From Candidatus Melainabacteria bacterium (GTDB lineage Bacteria > Vulcanimicrobiota > JABDET01), in NCBI GenBank assembly GCA_013286945.1, contig JABDET010000009.1, forward strand, positions 1-35,961: 35,961 nt of DNA, read 5' to 3'. Below are positions 34,234-35,961 of this stretch, in pieces. The notes under the pieces are model-generated. The model did not search any database. It worked only from the letters and a program-made list of their open reading frames with translations, and was not told where the DNA came from. The stretch's first letter is position 1; every line of letters starts with the position of its first letter. The position numbers and the translations under genes were made by a program.

Positions 34234-35961
34234 ATGGGGATTTCAGGCGCGGGAACAAGTAGCATTCCAGGTGGTGCACCGATCACGTTTAGTGGACTGG
34301 TGTCAGGTCTTGACGAAAGCTCCATCATTCAAAAACTTACCAGTCTTACAAGGCTTTCTGAAGCACCGCTGTCGGGGCAAATTGCTACCCTAAGCAATCA
34401 AAATGGATCCCTCAATACGATTAATGCAAAGCTTCAAGCCGTGCTTTCTGCTATTTCTCCACTCCTGCAGTCCAGCACATTTCTTGCAAAATTAGCCAGC
34501 CCTGCGGATTCTTCAATCTTTACGGCTACCGCGAATAGCACGGCAGTCTCCGGCAGCTACAGCATCAATGTTCAGCAATTGGCTAGTCCAACCTCCGTCT
34601 TTTCTCAAACAGGAGTCACGCCGGTTTCTTCCGCGGCACAAGGTATTGGAACCGCGGTGAACAATGCCGCACCTCAAACCATCGCGAATGTCCTTGGACG
34701 TTTTGCCGATCCTGACATCCAGCTTCAATATGCGGGCTTCTCGACCACCCCAACCACCGGAAACTTCACCCTTTCTCACAACGGGGTTAATGCCACCATT
34801 GTGGTTGACGCAACAGCCGATTCCATAAATTCGATCATGAACAAAATCAACACAGCGCCAGGTCTTGGGGTAACTGCCAGTTTGGCTGGAGATAAAATCA
34901 CACTGACCGCCGCAGACGCAAATCCCATCGGGGTTGGAGCTTCCTCAGACACCAGCAATTTCTTGAATGTGACCAACCTCACGACAGGCGTATCGGTCCC
35001 TGGTCCGAATTTCACCGTAACCAGTGCGGTTCATCTCGGAGCAGTGAATCCAACAGCGGTGTTAACACAAGCCTCTACTGTCTTGGCAGACCCTGGAGCA
35101 GCACCAGTCCTTGGACTGGCCGCGGGTGGAACCCTCGTTGCAGGGGACAACTATGAGGTCGAAGTTCTAGGATTTAATGCCAATGGCTATGTTACCCAAG
35201 CTAGTCCGCCCACAGTCATTGCGACGGCTGCTGGCAACCAATCCATTACTGTCAATTATGCGCCTGTCGCTGGAGCAACCGGTCACTTGGTTTACATTCG
35301 CGACGTCACCGCAGGAGAAACAACCTATCAAGCGGTCGCGGCGGACACATCCGGAAACGTGACGATTTCTAGCCACACGCCAGGCAATCGAGTGAATCCC
35401 ACTTTCAACGAAACCGGGGGAAGTGTCGCAAACTTCTTTCCTGGAACAGGTCCAGCTCCAACGGTCCCGACTGTGGGTAGTTTCACAATCAATGGAAGTA
35501 GTTTCACGGTGAAATCCACCGACACCCTCTTATCTGTCATGAACAACATTAATTCAGGGGGAGCCAATGTTTCGGCCCTCTACAGTTCTAATCTTGATTC
35601 GATCAGTATAACCAACAAGAATGGTGGTGCAACAGCCATTAGTTTCGGCGCTGGAACAAGCAATTTTCTATCGGCAACAGACTTGCTCACGGCGCCACAG
35701 TCGATTGGTGGTCAATCCAAAGTTTCGGTAAATGGCGCGCCGCCCATCTTCACCAACTCAAACACGGTAGCTAACGCACTAACCGGTGTCACCCTAACGC
35801 TTCTCAAAACCGGAATAAGCACATTAGCCATTAGCAACAATGGTCAACCAGCCGCCGATGCTTTCAGCGCGCTACTGAGAGCCGTCAACGCCACCGAAAA
35901 CGAAGTCTTTAACGATTCAACCTCACCCGTTTTCAAAAACAAGCAACTCACTCAACCTGCA
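34234..35961 (+). CDS. fliD: Flagellar hook-associated protein 2 FliD (filament cap), 3' truncated by window edge
   Basis: The frame runs open to the end of the window (576 residues seen). FliD caps the filament and helps fold and insert flagellin. The FliD N-terminal domain (about 15-115) has FSGLVSGLDESSIIQKL, LNTINAKLQAVLSAISPLL and SGSYSINVQQLA. Hook-IN-like repeats are seen at about 176-250 (GNFTLSHNGVNATI) and 415-480 (GSFTINGSSFTV). The C-terminal FliD domain begins near VANALTGVTLTLLKTG. Between the hook-IN repeats, about residues 290-385, lies an FN3-like beta-rich insert (GDNYEVEVLGFNANG, NQSITVNYAPVAGATGHLVYIRDV). The ATG is well supported by AGGAGAGGAG at 34221-34230. It lies 42 nt after flaG. 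No signal peptide is expected, because it is exported by the flagellar type III system. Confidence 0.93.
   Translation, partial: MGISGAGTSSIPGGAPITFSGLVSGLDESSIIQKLTSLTRLSEAPLSGQIATLSNQNGSLNTINAKLQAVLSAISPLLQSSTFLAKLASPADSSIFTATANSTAVSGSYSINVQQLASPTSVFSQTGVTPVSSAAQGIGTAVNNAAPQTIANVLGRFADPDIQLQYAGFSTTPTTGNFTLSHNGVNATIVVDATADSINSIMNKINTAPGLGVTASLAGDKITLTAADANPIGVGASSDTSNFLNVTNLTTGVSVPGPNFTVTSAVHLGAVNPTAVLTQASTVLADPGAAPVLGLAAGGTLVAGDNYEVEVLGFNANGYVTQASPPTVIATAAGNQSITVNYAPVAGATGHLVYIRDVTAGETTYQAVAADTSGNVTISSHTPGNRVNPTFNETGGSVANFFPGTGPAPTVPTVGSFTINGSSFTVKSTDTLLSVMNNINSGGANVSALYSSNLDSISITNKNGGATAISFGAGTSNFLSATDLLTAPQSIGGQSKVSVNGAPPIFTNSNTVANALTGVTLTLLKTGISTLAISNNGQPAADAFSALLRAVNATENEVFNDSTSPVFKNKQLTQPA

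Overview
The window comes from a flagellated bacterium of roughly mid GC content. GTG and TTG starts are frequent, and genes are tightly packed, often with 4-nt stop/start overlaps. I cannot assign the lineage; the cell type is inferred only from the flagellar genes flaG and fliD at the right edge. No tRNA, rRNA, CRISPR array, integrase or insertion-sequence transposase is visible.

Layout. (1) 2-5613, plus strand: end of the de novo purine route. It holds the 3' part of purL, then guaB, a class I glutamine amidotransferase of the gamma-Glu-GABA hydrolase (PuuD-like) type, and guaA. A TATAAT box and a cluster of nested hairpins lie between purL and guaB. (2) 5614-11832: a CgeB-like glycosyltransferase with TPRs (minus), a SAM methyltransferase (plus), a hexapeptide acyltransferase (minus) and a very large two-module glycosyltransferase-TPR protein (plus). 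These are divergent and convergent genes with almost no intergenic space. (3) 23972-11780, minus strand: zinc-ribbon methyltransferase, GNAT acetyltransferase, asparagine synthetase-like amidotransferase, sugar nucleotidyltransferase and GT-TPR. A roughly 290-bp gap with an imperfect inverted repeat follows. Then come a DCC1-like thiol oxidoreductase, an HTTM-type membrane protein, a radical SAM/SPASM enzyme, a further GT-TPR and a methyltransferase. (4) 24039-35961, plus strand: GT-TPR, a second two-module GT-TPR, WbqC-family protein, NAD-dependent sugar 4,6-dehydratase/epimerase, DegT/DnrJ/EryC1 aminotransferase, GT-TPR, flaG and a 3'-truncated fliD.

Reading of the whole. Regions 2-4 look like a surface-glycan modification island. 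Because the last glycosyltransferase is only 3 nt from flaG, which is followed by fliD, the likeliest target is the flagellum (flagellin or cap). The nucleotidyltransferase, 4,6-dehydratase, aminotransferase, acetyltransferases and methyltransferases could make one or more activated amino-deoxy sugars. The asparagine synthetase homologue could add an amide. Six GT-TPR proteins plus a seventh, shorter relative could build the glycan or recognise the protein. The most unusual observation is that the second GT-B module of both approximately 910-residue proteins has lost the donor-binding Arg/Lys and both glutamates of the E-x7-E motif. These residues are intact in the homologous module of the 762-residue protein at 31528-33816, which suggests non-catalytic GT modules kept for binding.
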